Assembly (NCBI RefSeq): GCF_013032005.1
Contig: NZ_WQBE01000003.1
Span: 124,001 to 188,000, forward strand
Length of the DNA: 64,000 nucleotides
Origin: Ruegeria atlantica
GTDB taxonomy: Bacteria > Pseudomonadota > Alphaproteobacteria > Rhodobacterales > Rhodobacteraceae
Reading direction: 5' to 3'
The notes under the pieces: model-generated
The model's database searches: none
The model's input: only the letters and a program-made list of their open reading frames with translations
Told to the model about the DNA's origin: nothing
Part shown: one piece after another, positions 55,859 to 64,000 of the stretch
Numbering within the stretch: the stretch's first letter is position 1
Layout: every line of letters starts with the position of its first letter
Program-made: the position numbers and the translations under genes

Positions 55859-57808
55859 TCATTGAGACAATGTCTGGGCCAAACGCATCAATGTGATGGC
55901 TTCGGCACGATACCCGAACGGGTCCTCACCCTTTGCCTCATTTGCAAGCGCAATCGCATCCGCATAGGACCACGAGCCCAAATATTCTCCGCCGCGCAAC
56001 AACTGGCCAAAGCCCGCAATGGCGTATGAGAATTCCACATCTTCGGTCACGGCCCCTTGCCCCGGCAGGATTGGATGCTGGATCAATTGGCTTTCCGCAA
56101 CACCAGGGGATTTGTAACGCAGTTTGAAAAACCCTATTTCGTCCGATCCCTCGGACACCGCTTGTTCCGCATAGCGCAAGGGACCATTTCGGATGGCGTC
56201 CGACCCCACAGGTGTCACTTCGTAAATCGCAGTCACCGTATGACCAGCCCCGATATCGCCCGCGTCCACCTTATCGTTCGCGAAATCTTCGCGCTGCAAA
56301 GCACGGGTTTCATACCCGATCAGACGGTATTCGGCGATCTGCGCCGGGTTGAATTCAACCTGTATTTTGACGTCATTGGCAATCGGAAACAGCACGCCGG
56401 TCAGCTGATCGACCAGAACCTTGCGTGCCTCGCTTAATGTATCGATATAGGCCGCCTGCCCGTTCCCATTCTGCGCCAGCGCCTGCATGGTCGCATCGTC
56501 CAGATTTCCCCGACCAAAGCCCAGAACGCTTAGAAACGTGCCGCTGTCGCGTTTTTGGGCTATGAAATCTCTCAAATCGTCCGGGTCCGACAGGCCAACA
56601 TTGAAATCACCATCCGTGGCCAGGATAACGCGGGTGACCTCGCCATCCTCAACCATGCTTTCCGCCACCCGATAGGCCTGCTGCAACCCGGCCTGCCCGG
56701 CGGTCGAACCTCCGGCCTCCAACTGGTCCAGCGCGTTCAGGATTTTGGACCGTTCCGACGCCGCCGTCGGCTCCAGCACTTGCCCGGCGCTGCCCGCGTA
56801 AGTGACGATTGACACCTGATCTTCGGGCCGCAATTCCGATAGCATCAGGCGGAAAGATTGTTTCAGCAGCGGCAGTTTGTCGGTATTTTGCATCGAACCC
56901 GACGTGTCGATCAGAAACACCAGGTTCAGCGGTGGGCGATCTTCGATCTGCGGAAGCGCACCCTGAATGCCGATATGAACCAGCTGCGTGCCTTCGTTCC
57001 AGGGTGTTGGGGTCACCGAAATCGAAGGCCGGAACGGCACATCACTTTCGGGCGCGGGATAGCTGTAGGGGAAGTAATTCACCATCTCTTCAACCCGCAC
57101 CGCATCTTTCGGCGGCAACTGACCACGCATCAGCGACGACCGGACAATCGAATACGAGGCCGTGTCGACATCAATCGAGAAAGTCGAAACGGGATCTTCG
57201 GCTGTGACATTTAGAGGGTTGGTGGCAGTGTTGGAGAAGGCCTCGGTGTTTTGATTATCACCGATGGCACCTAGTACTCTACCTCCAAGAAATGGCTCAG
57301 CGGTATTAGGTGCAATCTCAAACAAAACTGGACCATCGCTTTCGGCAGTAAACCCTTCCTGCCGTTTCGCTGTCCGTGAGACCACCACAGGGACATCTAC
57401 AACCGGCTTTTCCAGCGGAGCTGCAGCTGTTTCCTCTAAAGAATCCGCTTCGAGCTCAGTAACCGAATGGGGAGCCTGCGACGTCGTGGATCGACTCTCG
57501 ATTCTCGAATTCGGCTCCAGAACATAATCCCGCGTCTGCGGTAGAATCGCCACCAAGGCCACAGCAGCAATTGCGGTTGTCGCGGTCAATGCGCCGCGAT
57601 GCGTCAAGACATTCAACATGGACTTCGCTCCTTCTGTCAGGCGGGCTATTGGGCCTCGCTTGACAGTCGGACGCGCGCCAGACTGCAATCCTTGGGCGCG
57701 GGCGAAACTTTTCTGCGCCTGCTGCAGATTTTCCACCCGACGCTGCGCATCCGGCGCGGGGGTGGCGGCATTCATCAAGGTTTTGAAATCTTCAAGATCG
57801 TCTGTCAT
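55859..57808 (-). CDS. VWA-domain protein (YfbK-like) with anti-sigma-type N-terminus
   Basis: 649 residues: cytosolic N-terminus (DDLEDFKTLMNAATPAPDAQ), one membrane helix (about 74-92; ALTATTAIAAVALVAILP), a Ser/Thr/Glu-rich linker of about 110 residues, the YfbK N-terminal domain (NPLNVTAEDPVSTFSIDVDTASYSIVRSSL), a VWA domain with MIDAS motif FLIDTSGSMQN, and a C-terminal DUF3520-like region. Start ATG 57808 (GGAGCT upstream), overlapping the sigma factor gene by four bases, so it may act as anti-sigma or effector for that sigma factor. Linker DNA (about 57230-57540) looks more AT-rich than its surroundings. Confidence 0.87.
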   Translation of the reverse strand: MTDDLEDFKTLMNAATPAPDAQRRVENLQQAQKSFARAQGLQSGARPTVKRGPIARLTEGAKSMLNVLTHRGALTATTAIAAVALVAILPQTRDYVLEPNSRIESRSTTSQAPHSVTELEADSLEETAAAPLEKPVVDVPVVVSRTAKRQEGFTAESDGPVLFEIAPNTAEPFLGGRVLGAIGDNQNTEAFSNTATNPLNVTAEDPVSTFSIDVDTASYSIVRSSLMRGQLPPKDAVRVEEMVNYFPYSYPAPESDVPFRPSISVTPTPWNEGTQLVHIGIQGALPQIEDRPPLNLVFLIDTSGSMQNTDKLPLLKQSFRLMLSELRPEDQVSIVTYAGSAGQVLEPTAASERSKILNALDQLEAGGSTAGQAGLQQAYRVAESMVEDGEVTRVILATDGDFNVGLSDPDDLRDFIAQKRDSGTFLSVLGFGRGNLDDATMQALAQNGNGQAAYIDTLSEARKVLVDQLTGVLFPIANDVKIQVEFNPAQIAEYRLIGYETRALQREDFANDKVDAGDIGAGHTVTAIYEVTPVGSDAIRNGPLRYAEQAVSEGSDEIGFFKLRYKSPGVAESQLIQHPILPGQGAVTEDVEFSYAIAGFGQLLRGGEYLGSWSYADAIALANEAKGEDPFGYRAEAITLMRLAQTLSQ

Positions 57809-58350
57809 TGAGCCAGCTCCTCTTGCCGCAAGGCCCGCAGGCGTTTGCGGATATCCGACATGCGCCAAGACACTGTGCCTTCAGATACGCCCAGCACATC
57901 AGCAGCCTGGGAATGGGTCATCTCTTCCTCAAGCGTCAGGGCCAAAGTGTCCTGCAATTCTTGCGGTAAGGCGCGCATGGCCCGTTGCAACCAATCAACC
58001 GCTTCGGCGGTCTCCGCCGCTTCGGCCCGGCGCATTTGCTCGACATCGCCCCACCCCACCGCCGCGCGGCTATGGCTGGCCTGACGTCGGCGCGCATCTT
58101 CGGCGGCGTTGACGACAACACGATACAGCCAAGTGGTGAATTTGGCCTGCGCCCGAAACCCAACAATCTTGGTTGGTAAGGCGGCGCAGATATCCTGTGT
58201 CAAATCTTCGGCCTGATCACCGCGCCCACTCAACCGAAAAGCCAAACGAAATATTCGGTCGTAATGGCGCGCAAGAAGGGCAGCGAACGCATCCGCGTCC
58301 CCCTTCGCGGCAGCTTTGGCCAGATCCTCATCCGAAGTTGTCATACGCAT
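57805..58350 (-). CDS. ECF-family RNA polymerase sigma factor
   Basis: About 181 residues: sigma region 2 (FAALLARHYDRIFRLAFRLSGRGDQAEDLTQDICAAL, FTTWLYRVVVNAAEDARRR) and region 4 (LPQELQDTLALTLEEEMTHSQAADVLGVSEGTVSWRMSDIRKRL). The start is uncertain: GTG 58353, ATG 58350 or ATG 58344, none with a good ribosome site. Translationally coupled to the VWA membrane protein, which is the probable regulator. Regulon unknown. Confidence 0.92.
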   Translation of the reverse strand: MRMTTSDEDLAKAAAKGDADAFAALLARHYDRIFRLAFRLSGRGDQAEDLTQDICAALPTKIVGFRAQAKFTTWLYRVVVNAAEDARRRQASHSRAAVGWGDVEQMRRAEAAETAEAVDWLQRAMRALPQELQDTLALTLEEEMTHSQAADVLGVSEGTVSWRMSDIRKRLRALRQEELAQ

Positions 58351-58405
58351 CACGATGAGTAAGACGGACCAGAAAGGTCAATCCTTGGCGGCGGGTCGAA
58401 AAAAA

Positions 58406-59986
58406 TTAAAAATGACTTGCCGATGCCATTTTCCAATCCGCAGCAAAGGCTTCGGGGGGCGTATCGGTCAGCAAGGTGCCTTCATCAATAAAAGTGTACA
58501 TTTCGGCATAGGACCGCTCGTGTTCATCCGCGTTGCGACAGCGGATATCGCTTGGATGCAGGTCAGAGACTTTTTCTTTACCCATAGCTCCCAAAAGCTC
58601 TCGAAAGCTTTCCAGCGTGGCGTCATGAAAGCGCTTCACCCGAACGCGTTTTTGCGGCACGTTCACTGCCCGTCCCCGGACCGGGTCTTGTGTGGCGACA
58701 CCCGAAGGGCAGCGGTTCGTATTGCAATGCAACGCCTGTATGCAGCCAACCGCAAACATCATCGCCCGCGCCGCGTTGCACATATCAGCCCCAAGCGCAA
58801 ATTTCTCGACCATGTCATAGCCCGTGGCCACTTTGCCCGAGCAGATGATCCGCATCTTGTCGCGCAAACCAGCGCCACGCAGGCAGTTGTTAACAAAGAT
58901 CAACGCCTCGTTCAGGGGCACGCCGAGGCGGTTGGTGAATTCAACCGGAGCCGCCCCGGTGCCCCCTTCGGCACCGTCAATGGTAATAAAGTCGGGCAAA
59001 ATTCCAGTTTCCAACATCGCTTTGCAGATCGCCATAAACTCGGAAGGACGTCCAATGCACAGCTTGAAACCGACGGGTTTTCCGCCTGACAATTCACGCA
59101 GGTGCTGAACGAAATGCATCAAACCCGTCGGGCCTTCAAAAGCCGAATGGATGGGAGGAGATATGACGTCCTGACGCTCGGGTACGTGGCGGATTTTGGC
59201 GATTTCCTTATCCACCTTGGCCGCAGGCAGAACCCCGCCATGGGATGGTTTCGCGCCCTGCGACAGTTTGATTTCAATCGCCTTGACCACATCTTTTTGG
59301 GCTTTTTCAGCGAATTTATCCTCATCGAATGTACCTTCGAGCGTACGGCATCCAAAATAGCCCGTACCGATCTGCCAGATGATATCACCGCCCTCGGCCA
59401 GATGGTGCGGAGACAACCCACCCTCACCCGTGTTATGCGCAAACCCGCCATCTTTGGCACCGCCATTTAACGCCCGGATCGCATTGGCGCTGAGTGCGCC
59501 GAAACTCATGGCGGATACGTTCAGACGCGAGGCATTATAGGGTTTGGTACACTGGGGTCCGCCCAGCGTTACCCGTTCCTCACTTTCGGCCACCTCTTTG
59601 GGTGCAAGTGAATGGTTGGCCCGGTGATACCCTACGGTCATGATGTCGAATTGTGTGCCAAAAGCCTGTGTATCCATCTGCCCCTTGGCGCGGGAATAGA
59701 CCAGGCTGCGGATGATACGGTTATAGGGGCGCCCGCTTTCGTTGGTCTCAACAAAGTATTGGCGGATTTCCGGGCTGACAAATTCCAGCATGTACCGGAA
59801 ATGCCCCAGAACCGGATAATTGTTCAGAACGTTATGCTTTGTGGTCAGCATGTCATACAGGCCTACCACTGCGTAGGGGATCAGCAGGACCAGTAACCAA
59901 TGCGCCGGTGGCCAGTACAGCCCCCACAACACAGTCAGCGGCAAACACACGTAGCTGAGGAAGTAATAGAGTTGACGTACAATCAT
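58406..59986 (-). CDS. Membrane-anchored FMN-binding glutamate synthase-like protein
   Basis: 526 residues with two N-terminal membrane helices (about 8-20 and 27-46) and then the GltB central/FMN domain: SAMSFGALSANAIRALNGGAKDGGFAHNTGEGGLSPHHL, the loop SQGAKPSHGGVLPAAKV, TIDGAEGGTGAAP and NRCPSGVATQDP. The amidotransferase domain of full GOGAT is absent, as in archaeal-type and 'GltB2' proteins. ATG 59986 has GGGAGAG at good distance. The real reaction of these short membrane proteins is not settled; an FMN oxidoreductase is the safest call. Confidence 0.9.
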   Translation of the reverse strand: MIVRQLYYFLSYVCLPLTVLWGLYWPPAHWLLVLLIPYAVVGLYDMLTTKHNVLNNYPVLGHFRYMLEFVSPEIRQYFVETNESGRPYNRIIRSLVYSRAKGQMDTQAFGTQFDIMTVGYHRANHSLAPKEVAESEERVTLGGPQCTKPYNASRLNVSAMSFGALSANAIRALNGGAKDGGFAHNTGEGGLSPHHLAEGGDIIWQIGTGYFGCRTLEGTFDEDKFAEKAQKDVVKAIEIKLSQGAKPSHGGVLPAAKVDKEIAKIRHVPERQDVISPPIHSAFEGPTGLMHFVQHLRELSGGKPVGFKLCIGRPSEFMAICKAMLETGILPDFITIDGAEGGTGAAPVEFTNRLGVPLNEALIFVNNCLRGAGLRDKMRIICSGKVATGYDMVEKFALGADMCNAARAMMFAVGCIQALHCNTNRCPSGVATQDPVRGRAVNVPQKRVRVKRFHDATLESFRELLGAMGKEKVSDLHPSDIRCRNADEHERSYAEMYTFIDEGTLLTDTPPEAFAADWKMASASHF

Positions 59987-60183
59987 TTTGCGCTCTCCCA
60001 AGGTGTTGCCAAACCGGCTAATGGCAAGCGTGGATCAATTCGGCTTTTGATTGCAAGCGTTTGAACCAAACATCACGCGGTCAGGTTAGATTACGAAACA
60101 GGCAGAATACAGAGCCACTGTTGATCCCCCTTGCCCCAATAGGTATGCCAAAACAAAGGTGAAATTGGGCAGGAATCCAGGCC

Positions 60184-60591
60184 GTGACACAGACCCGACC
60201 CGCCGTCCGGACCACGGCCATCATGTTCGCTGCCGTTTTCGTAGGGGGCGCTGCGGGGTCGTTGCTGCGCGAGGCGCTCTCGGCCCAGATCCCCGGCGCT
60301 CCGATTCTGACGGCCACGTTTGGGATCAATATTGTAGCCTGTTTCATACTCGGTTGGCTTTATGCAGTGCGGCATCGCATGCATGCTCATGTATTGCATC
60401 TAGGCGCCGTCGGGTTTTGCGGTGGTCTGTCTACGTTTTCCTCATTTGTGGCTGAGCTGGAGCGTATGGCGGCAACGCATCTTTGGGGCGCTATTTCGGC
60501 TGCTGGTCTGGAAATAGCGGTTGGCCTCGCGGCAGCCGTTCTGGGTGAGGCTATCGGACGGCGTCTCCTAGGGCAGAGGTCAGCAAAATGA
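60184..60591 (+). CDS. crcB: Fluoride channel subunit CrcB/Fluc (first of pair)
   Basis: 135 residues with four membrane helices. Fluc signatures: GGAAGSLLREAL near the N-terminus, FGINIVACFILGW, and GFCGGLSTFSSFVAEL. GTG 60184 is the start. Overlaps the second crcB by four bases; such pairs form heterodimeric fluoride channels. I saw no fluoride riboswitch in the 180 bases upstream. Confidence 0.93.
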   Translation: MTQTRPAVRTTAIMFAAVFVGGAAGSLLREALSAQIPGAPILTATFGINIVACFILGWLYAVRHRMHAHVLHLGAVGFCGGLSTFSSFVAELERMAATHLWGAISAAGLEIAVGLAAAVLGEAIGRRLLGQRSAK

Positions 60592-60950
60592 CCGAGCTGT
60601 ACCTGCACGCCATGTTCGGGCTGGGCGGCGGTCTGGGCGCAGTGCTGCGCCATTGGGTCGCCCTGCGGGTTCGCCACGACCTGCCGTTTGCAACACTGAT
60701 TGTAAATGTTCTGGGCAGCCTGCTTCTTGGTCTGTGGATCGGTTTCCTGGGTGGGCCAGTCGATTTGGGCGAAGAAGAAAAACGGCTGGTCTTCGGGTTC
60801 TGCGGCGGGTTCACCACTTTCTCAAGCTTTGCTTATCAGTCGCTGGAGTTGCGGCGGCAACGCACGATTGCGCTGGCGGCGGGGAATATTCTACTTAGCC
60901 TGATCTTGTGTTGGCTTGCCTTGTTGCTGGGTTTGTTCCTGACACACTAG
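60588..60950 (+). CDS. crcB: Fluoride channel subunit CrcB/Fluc (second of pair)
   Basis: 120 residues with GLGGGLGAVLRHW, IVNVLGSLLLGLWIGF and GFCGGFTTFSSFAYQSLEL. Coupled to the preceding crcB through an ATGA overlap. Its end overlaps the convergent MFS gene by four bases. Confidence 0.94.
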   Translation: MTELYLHAMFGLGGGLGAVLRHWVALRVRHDLPFATLIVNVLGSLLLGLWIGFLGGPVDLGEEEKRLVFGFCGGFTTFSSFAYQSLELRRQRTIALAAGNILLSLILCWLALLLGLFLTH

Positions 60951-62470
60951 TGCGCAGGAACAGCAGACTGTGTGCCTAGCTTAGGAGCGCGGCAGAAAAA
61001 CAGCAAAGGAATCGTCGCCAGGGCCAGCAAACCCAGGTTATTGAAAACGGTCAGATATGAAATCAGTTCAGCCTGCTGGCTGATCGCTTGCCCCAGTATG
61101 GCAGCGCCTTGCGCACTGTCGGGCGTCAGGCCAAGCGGTTGCAGATAAGCCTGCGCAGCCGGGTTGTAGGGGGTCACATTCTGGCCAAGCACAGCGGTAT
61201 TCGTCTGCAACCCGCGCACCACCCAAGTACCAACAAGCGAAATTCCAACCGACGAGCCCAACTGACGGGTTACGTTGAACAATCCAGACGCTTCGTCCTG
61301 CCGGGTTTTCGAAATACTCTCGAACGCCAGAATCGACATGGGCACAAAGACCAACCCCATACCCAGACCGCTGACGGCACCCGGCCAGGCCAGCTCCCAA
61401 AACCCCGCATTCATATTCAGCGCGCCCATCATGAAGTTGCTTACCGCCGTCAACGCCATGCCCAGCCCGGCCAGAATACGCGGATCAAAACGATGCACCA
61501 GCACAGCGCCAGTCACCACCATGGACAGACCCGCCGTAATACCGCGCGGAATGAACAAATGGCCTGATGCGATGACCGGATAGTCCAGCAGGTTCTGCAC
61601 AAAAGTTGGCAGGATCGCGATGCCTCCGAACAGCGAGATCGCAAACCCTGCGATGACCAGATTGCACAGGGCAAAATTCCGGTCCGCGAAAAGGCGTAGA
61701 TCAACGACCGGGCGTTTCGAACTGAGCGCATGAACAACAAATCCCAACGCGCCCAGGACCGACGCGATCAGCGCCACCTGTATCACACGAGAGGTCAACC
61801 AATCCTTGGTTTCCCCCTCATCCAGTATGTATTGCAGGCACCCAATGCCGATGGCCAGCAAGGCCAGACCGATCCAGTCGATCTTGACCTCTTCGGTTTC
61901 ATCATCCGGCAGCTCTCCGGCCAACAACAGCAGGGCCATGGCCGCCACCGGCAGGTTTACGAAAAACACCATCCGCCACGAGAAATACTCAGTCAGGATG
62001 GCCCCGACTGTCGGCCCCAAGACGGGGGCAACCACGACGCCCAGACCAAAAACAGCCATCGCCTGCCCGCGTTTTTCGCGGGGATAGGCATCAAACAGGA
62101 TGGATTGCGACAACGGGATCAGGAACGCACCGAACATACCCTGCGCCAGGCGGAAAAAAACGATTGTCTCAAGACTCCACGAGAGGCCGCACATGACGGA
62201 CATAGCGGTAAAGCCCGTGATGGAGGTCAGGATCAGCCGCCGCCGTCCGACCCGGCGGGCAACAAACCCAGTCAGCGGCATGACCACGACAGCCGAGACG
62301 ATATAGCTGGTCAATATCCACGTTGCTTGATCGGTCGTGGCCCCGAAAGCGGCCTGAATATGCGGTAGTGCCACATTGACAATGGTGCTGTCCAACACCT
62401 CAAGTATAGAGCTGAGAACAACGGCGATCACAATCACCGGATTGACGCCGCTGGCCGCCGATCCCGTCAT
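60947..62470 (-). CDS. emrB: DHA2-family MFS efflux pump (EmrB-like)
   Basis: 507 residues, about fourteen helices. Signatures: LDSTIVNVALPHIQAAFGATTDQATWILTSYIVSAVVVMPLTGFVARRVGRRR in parts, the motif C region GLGVVVAPVLGPTVGAILTEYFSWRMVFFVNLPV, and the conserved EmrB C-terminal half. Overlaps the upstream membrane-fusion gene by four bases, so the two form an EmrAB-type pump. Substrate unknown. Confidence 0.94.
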   Translation of the reverse strand: MTGSAASGVNPVIVIAVVLSSILEVLDSTIVNVALPHIQAAFGATTDQATWILTSYIVSAVVVMPLTGFVARRVGRRRLILTSITGFTAMSVMCGLSWSLETIVFFRLAQGMFGAFLIPLSQSILFDAYPREKRGQAMAVFGLGVVVAPVLGPTVGAILTEYFSWRMVFFVNLPVAAMALLLLAGELPDDETEEVKIDWIGLALLAIGIGCLQYILDEGETKDWLTSRVIQVALIASVLGALGFVVHALSSKRPVVDLRLFADRNFALCNLVIAGFAISLFGGIAILPTFVQNLLDYPVIASGHLFIPRGITAGLSMVVTGAVLVHRFDPRILAGLGMALTAVSNFMMGALNMNAGFWELAWPGAVSGLGMGLVFVPMSILAFESISKTRQDEASGLFNVTRQLGSSVGISLVGTWVVRGLQTNTAVLGQNVTPYNPAAQAYLQPLGLTPDSAQGAAILGQAISQQAELISYLTVFNNLGLLALATIPLLFFCRAPKLGTQSAVPAH

Positions 62471-63450
62471 TTTTCTGCCAGATCGACGGTCGTGTCCACA
62501 GTCACTTTGCTGCTGCCACCCACACGCAGGGGCACATCGGTCGGATCAAGTTCAACGCGCACCGCAAAGCGGCGGGTGACCTTGACCCAATTGCCGCTGG
62601 CATTCTCGGACGGCAAAAGCGAGAAAGTATCCCCCGAGCCGCGCCCGATCGAGGCGACCTTGCCCGTCAGCGTCACACCCGGCAGCATGTCGATCTGAAC
62701 CGTAACCGGTTGGCCCGGACGAACGCGCGGCAGAGCGGTTTCCTTGAAATTCGCATCCACCCACCAGTCCGAAGACTCGACAATCGAAAACTGTGGCGCA
62801 TTGGCGGCCACCGCTGAACCTGGCCGCAAGGTCAGGTTAGCAATCCAACCATCCGCCGCTGCATAGACCTTGGTCCAATCCAAATCCGCTTTTGCAATCT
62901 CAAGCTGCGCGCGTGCAGAAAGGACGTTGTCCTGCTTTGCGGCCACACTGCTTTGCAGGGCCAACAGGCCGGACTGGCTGGCGGTCAGTCTGGCCGAGGC
63001 CTGCGCGAATTCTGTCGTTGCCTGGTCCAATGTGACCTGCGCCACATCTCCATCCGCAAAAAGCGCCTTGTTGCGTTCAAAATTATTGTTGGCCGTGTTG
63101 AAGGCGGACTGAGCTGAATCGACCGCTGCCTTGGCCGCTGCGATCTGGGTCGAAAACGTTTGAACCTGCTGTATGGCTCTGTCCAGATCGGCCTGCGCCT
63201 GATCGACGGTTGCCTTGAATTGCGTATCGTCGATGGTGAACAGCAGGTCCCCTGCCTTGATTGGCTGATTGTCATTGATCGGCACCTCAGCAACCTTCCC
63301 GGTTACCTGCGCCGCCACGTTGATGATATTAGCAACAACATAGGCGTCTTTGGTCGAGGGGTACCTTTCCTCATGGCGCCAATACAGCAACAGACCAGCG
63401 GTGATAGCAATCAGCATGGCGGAAACGGCGACGACTTTAATCGATTTCAT
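62467..63450 (-). CDS. emrA: HlyD-family membrane-fusion protein (EmrA-like)
   Basis: 327 residues: membrane helix (about 8-25), lipoyl half (AAQVTGKVAEVPINDNQPIKAGDLLFTIDD), helical hairpin (about 85-175), second lipoyl half and barrel (DWTKVYAAADGWIANLTLRPGSAV; FKETALPRVRPGQPVTVQIDMLPG). Partner of the downstream EmrB-like pump. No regulator gene is adjacent. Confidence 0.94.
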   Translation of the reverse strand: MKSIKVVAVSAMLIAITAGLLLYWRHEERYPSTKDAYVVANIINVAAQVTGKVAEVPINDNQPIKAGDLLFTIDDTQFKATVDQAQADLDRAIQQVQTFSTQIAAAKAAVDSAQSAFNTANNNFERNKALFADGDVAQVTLDQATTEFAQASARLTASQSGLLALQSSVAAKQDNVLSARAQLEIAKADLDWTKVYAAADGWIANLTLRPGSAVAANAPQFSIVESSDWWVDANFKETALPRVRPGQPVTVQIDMLPGVTLTGKVASIGRGSGDTFSLLPSENASGNWVKVTRRFAVRVELDPTDVPLRVGGSSKVTVDTTVDLAEK

Positions 63451-63472
63451 GCGTCAGACCCTATACAATTCG

Positions 63473-63799
63473 CTACATCGGATAGGTGTGCATCCGAACC
63501 GCCAGATTGCCCATGATCCAAACAGTTCCAAGGATGATGATCAGTAACACCAGCGTAGAGAAAAGGATTAGATCCAGGTCTTCGCGGCTGCTGCGGCGGC
63601 GGTCGATATGCAAGAAATAGACCAGTTGTACGATCAATTGCGCCAACCCCAATAACGCGATTGAAAGGTAAACCCCCTTGGTCTCGATGCCGTATTTATA
63701 GGCTATCGCGAACACCGCCCCTGTCAGCAAAAGCGAGCCACCATAGCCAATTATGTAGCGCCGACGCTCGCGCCGGTGCATCTCGCTGCGCTTATCCAT
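63473..63799 (-). CDS. cyoD: Cytochrome o ubiquinol oxidase subunit IV
   Basis: 108 residues with three membrane helices. The segment LAQLIVQLVYFLHIDRRRSSREDLDLILFSTLVLLIIILGTVWIMGNL follows the CyoD pattern in order. Overlaps cyoC by eight bases. Probably the last gene of a cyoABCD operon that extends beyond the right edge. Confidence 0.88.
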   Translation of the reverse strand: MDKRSEMHRRERRRYIIGYGGSLLLTGAVFAIAYKYGIETKGVYLSIALLGLAQLIVQLVYFLHIDRRRSSREDLDLILFSTLVLLIIILGTVWIMGNLAVRMHTYPM

Positions 63800-64000
63800 A
63801 GGTCAGCCCTCCGAAATAAACGATGGTGATAATCCCGATCCAGATCAGGTCGAGAAAGTGCCAGAACAACGCCAACCGCACCACGCGCGACATCAGCAGA
63901 TCGGTCAAGCCAAACAGGCGCAGCTGAATGCCCAACACGATCAACCACAGACACCCGGCAGCCACGTGCAACCCATGCAGCGGCACCAGACCGTAGAAGG
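63792..64000 (-). CDS. cyoC: Cytochrome o ubiquinol oxidase subunit III (3' part only)
   Basis: Only the last 69 codons are in the window. VPLHGLHVAAGCLWLIVLG and RLALFWHFLDLIWIGIITIVYFGGL are the conserved C-terminal helices of heme-copper oxidase subunit III, with the HGLHV and WHFLDLIW motifs. The gene start lies beyond the right edge. Confidence 0.92.
   Translation of the reverse strand, partial: FYGLVPLHGLHVAAGCLWLIVLGIQLRLFGLTDLLMSRVVRLALFWHFLDLIWIGIITIVYFGGLTYG

Noticed and set aside
60002..60183. Possible fluoride riboswitch upstream of the crcB pair
   Set aside because: I could not find the conserved crcB-motif segments in these 180 bases.

Overview
The window looks like a chromosomal segment of a marine alphaproteobacterium of the Rhodobacteraceae (Roseobacter group). 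This is inferred from gene content and moderately high GC: a complete Na+-NQR operon with its maturation factors, TctABC and Mla-type transporters, a cohesin/RTX-style type I secretion locus, tandem crcB genes and a bo3-type oxidase. No taxonomic search was possible.

Layout. (1) 1-9.0 kb: the 5' part of a sulfatase-type gene, then nqrM, apbE, a small membrane protein, a CBS-domain gene on the opposite strand and nqrABCDEF (minus strand, heavily overlapped). Together these can build, flavinylate and mature the sodium-pumping NADH:quinone reductase. (2) 9.2-10.5 kb: a THUMP-domain RNA methyltransferase and tRNA-Pro(CGG). (3) 10.5-25.0 kb: a genomic island bounded by an exact 51-bp duplication of the 3' part of tRNA-Pro. 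It carries a LysR / WrbA-like / DMT-exporter group, a 1,705-residue protein joining a DnaQ-like exonuclease, a RecQ helicase and a UvrD helicase, an HTH gene with a 47-codon partner, and an mdeR-mdeA-mdeB methionine catabolism cluster. No integrase is recognisable. (4) 25.1-30.2 kb: a C-terminally short superfamily lyase with tctABC and a divergent LysR regulator. (5) 30.5-45.3 kb: a secretion and adhesion locus. One ABC/adaptor pair and one complete TolC/ABC/adaptor set flank a beta-propeller protein with a dockerin-like module, a BapA-like Ig-repeat protein with a cohesin-like module, and a SapC-family protein. (6) 45.4-51.6 kb: an ABC exporter, a two-component system and a phosphonate monoester hydrolase-like enzyme. 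(7) 51.9-55.8 kb: a Mla/MCE lipid-transport operon. (8) 55.9-64 kb: a VWA protein with its ECF sigma factor, a membrane-anchored GltB-like protein, a crcB pair, an EmrAB-type efflux pair and the end of a cyo operon.

Three parts deserve most attention. One is the cohesin/dockerin pairing of two neighbouring, probably co-secreted surface proteins. The second is the nuclease-double-helicase giant in the tRNA island, with paired GTTTACA inverted repeats upstream. The third is the island itself, which keeps clean attachment repeats but has no visible recombinase. All functional statements come from reading motifs and comparing with remembered families; no database search was run.
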